A stretch of DNA of 7,030 nt from Alphaproteobacteria bacterium (GTDB taxonomy: Bacteria > Pseudomonadota > Alphaproteobacteria > M2410): NCBI GenBank assembly GCA_021774955.1, contig JAJFIN010000433.1, positions 1-7,030 of the forward strand, in the 5' to 3' direction. The number at the start of each line of letters is the position of its first letter. Positions within the stretch are counted from its first letter, which is position 1. A model generated the notes under the pieces. The model searched no databases and was not told the DNA's origin. It saw only the letters and a list, made by a program, of their open reading frames with translations. The position numbers and the translations under genes were made by a program. Positions 6,291 to 7,030 of the stretch are shown here, piece after piece.

Positions 6291-6302
6291 AAACAATTGT
6301 TT
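6291..6302. promoter_or_regulatory. 12-bp perfect palindrome in the haemoglobin gene leader, with an upstream TTGACA
   Basis: AAACAATTGTTT is a perfect palindrome ending six bases before the AGGAG of the globin gene. A consensus -35, TTGACA, lies at 6273-6278, but the hexamers about 17-18 bp downstream (ATTGTT or TTGTTT) are poor -10 boxes and fall inside the palindrome, so a bound protein would sit on the promoter. The whole divergent gap 6079-6315 holds nothing else I can support as a gene. A 7-bp inverted pair, CGTTCGC (6121-6127) and GCGAACG (6214-6220), is also present and may be chance. Confidence 0.4.
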
Positions 6303-6307
6303 TAAAT

Positions 6308-6312
6308 AGGAG
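6308..6312 (+). promoter_or_regulatory. Ribosome binding site of the haemoglobin gene, bearing on its start
   Basis: AGGAG lies 3 nt before the ATG at 6316 and 6 nt before a second, adjacent ATG at 6319. The second has the more usual spacing, so translation may begin with Met2. The proteins differ by one residue. Confidence 0.7.
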
Positions 6313-6315
6313 AAC

Positions 6316-6690
6316 ATGATGGGCCAGAAATCACTCTACGATCGCCTCGGTGGTTATGATGGCATTACCACTTTTGCCAATGACTTACTGCCGCGCTTAC
6401 AAGGAGATTCTCAATTGGGTCGTTTTTGGCAAAATCGTGGAGACGACGGCATTGCCAGAGAAAAGCAGCTGTTGATTGATTATCTGTGCTCGGTTGCGGC
6501 AGGACCATTGTATTACACAGGTCGCGATATGAAGACCTCGCATCAAGGCATGAAAATCACCGAGAGCGATTGGTCGGTTTTCCTAGACCATGCGGGGGCC
6601 ACCTTGAAAACACTGCAAGTTCCCCAACAAGAGTGTGATGATGTCGTCGGATTTGTCTTGAGTATAAAAAACGACATCGTGGAAGCCTAG
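6316..6690 (+). CDS. Group 1 truncated haemoglobin
   Basis: A 124-residue 2-over-2 globin, full length for the family, which binds haem and is linked to O2/NO chemistry. It aligns without gaps over the A-B helices with M. tuberculosis trHbN: LYDRLGG (7-13) and the RLQGDSQLGRFW stretch (27-38). The proximal haem ligand is His76 in KTSHQGMKI, preceded by the family's YYTGRDM (66-72), and Gln51 aligns with distal GlnE11. By the same alignment position B10, usually Tyr, is Leu25, and CD1, usually Phe, is Trp38, so ligand handling may differ from classical trHbN. No signal peptide, so cytosolic. The gene is divergent from the ICL/PEPM-type gene with a 237-bp shared upstream region, and convergent with the gene at the right edge (28 bp gap, no clear terminator). 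Similar proteins with LLPRL and REKQLL blocks occur in proteobacteria, as far as I recall. Confidence 0.92.
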   Translation: MMGQKSLYDRLGGYDGITTFANDLLPRLQGDSQLGRFWQNRGDDGIAREKQLLIDYLCSVAAGPLYYTGRDMKTSHQGMKITESDWSVFLDHAGATLKTLQVPQQECDDVVGFVLSIKNDIVEA

Positions 6691-6718
6691 CTGTTCGGTT
6701 AAGCTGCTCAAGACTTAT

Positions 6719-7030
6719 TTAGGGTCGCCAATCCCATTCAGCACCCCAATCTTTCGGCGCCCGTTTGAACTGATTGTTATAATTGCCTGCCATGACGCTG
6801 CGTTCGACATTGCTGAGTCCGATGGAGCCGTTAGCTTTTTCCCATTCCGTGGCTTCAAAAATCAGAGCGTAGATTTCAACCAGTTTTTCAACTTGGCGTG
6901 TCCCTGCCACTTCCTTGGCGCTCATTCCATTGACCAGCATGTGTCGAATGGTATTGCCGCCGACGTCTCCACTCCACGGCTCCATCACCTCCATTTGGTT
7001 TTTGAACCACAAATCGGACCGTGGCTTAAG
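6719..7030 (-). CDS. C-terminal fragment of an unrecognised protein, cut by the right edge
   Basis: The frame is open from the window edge to the TAA at 6719-6721 and gives the last 103 residues of a longer protein. The only in-frame initiators, TTG at 7012 and internal ATGs, have no convincing ribosome binding site, so the true start is probably beyond the window. I do not recognise the family. The fragment is soluble and charged, rich in Trp and Asn, with GDVGGNTIRHMLVNGMSAKEVAG in its first third, a helical middle (VEKLVEIYALIFEATEWEKA) and a Trp-rich tail ending DWGAEWDWRP. There is no membrane segment, repeat or metal-binding cluster that I can name. The coding look is good: the frame is uninterrupted and the composition is protein-like throughout. 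It is convergent with the globin gene and ends 28 bp from it. Confidence 0.7.
   Translation of the reverse strand, partial: LKPRSDLWFKNQMEVMEPWSGDVGGNTIRHMLVNGMSAKEVAGTRQVEKLVEIYALIFEATEWEKANGSIGLSNVERSVMAGNYNNQFKRAPKDWGAEWDWRP

Noticed and set aside
6117..6317. Minus-strand 66-codon frame filling the gap between the ICL-like and globin genes
   Set aside because: It would begin at the globin start with no ribosome site on that strand, overlaps the regulatory palindrome and has no family features.

Overview
The window looks like chromosomal DNA from a free-living proteobacterium, most likely an alphaproteobacterium. The best clue is the histidine kinase at 2610-4109: its H-box and dimerisation helices read like the PdhS/DivJ/PleC kinases of that class. 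G+C is moderate, close to half by eye. I see no tRNA, rRNA, CRISPR array, insertion sequence, integrase or phage gene. This is ordinary metabolic and regulatory DNA, and I found no clear undescribed system. The most interesting structure is a pair of near-identical palindromic operators between two divergent genes.

Left part (1-2598): a cytosolic-looking metallo-beta-lactamase-fold alkyl sulfatase runs off the left edge on the minus strand. Upstream of it, also on the minus strand, is a small DUF1330-like protein gene. A TetR-family regulator gene is divergent from that one. The 52 bp between the two divergent starts hold a strong minus-strand promoter (TTGACA, 17 bp, TATTTT) and two 16-bp operator-like repeats. 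One repeat covers the -35 box and the regulator's own start codon; the other covers the -10 box and start-point region. The natural reading is a TetR repressor controlling itself and the DUF1330 gene, and possibly the sulfatase, although the sulfatase has its own extended -10 promoter.

Middle part (2610-5221): a soluble PAS-PAS-HisKA-HATPase histidine kinase begins with TTG and has no response regulator gene beside it. It is convergent with tetR and separated from it by 11 bp. A 227-bp gap with an inverted repeat follows. Next is a small exported six-bladed PD40 (TolB-type) beta-propeller protein.

Right part (5308-7030): an isocitrate lyase/PEP mutase superfamily enzyme lies 86 bp upstream of the propeller gene on the same strand, so the two may be co-transcribed. 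Divergent from it across a 237-bp regulatory gap is a group 1 truncated haemoglobin gene, with a 12-bp perfect palindrome just before its ribosome binding site. The right edge holds the C-terminal end of an unrecognised minus-strand protein, convergent with the globin gene.
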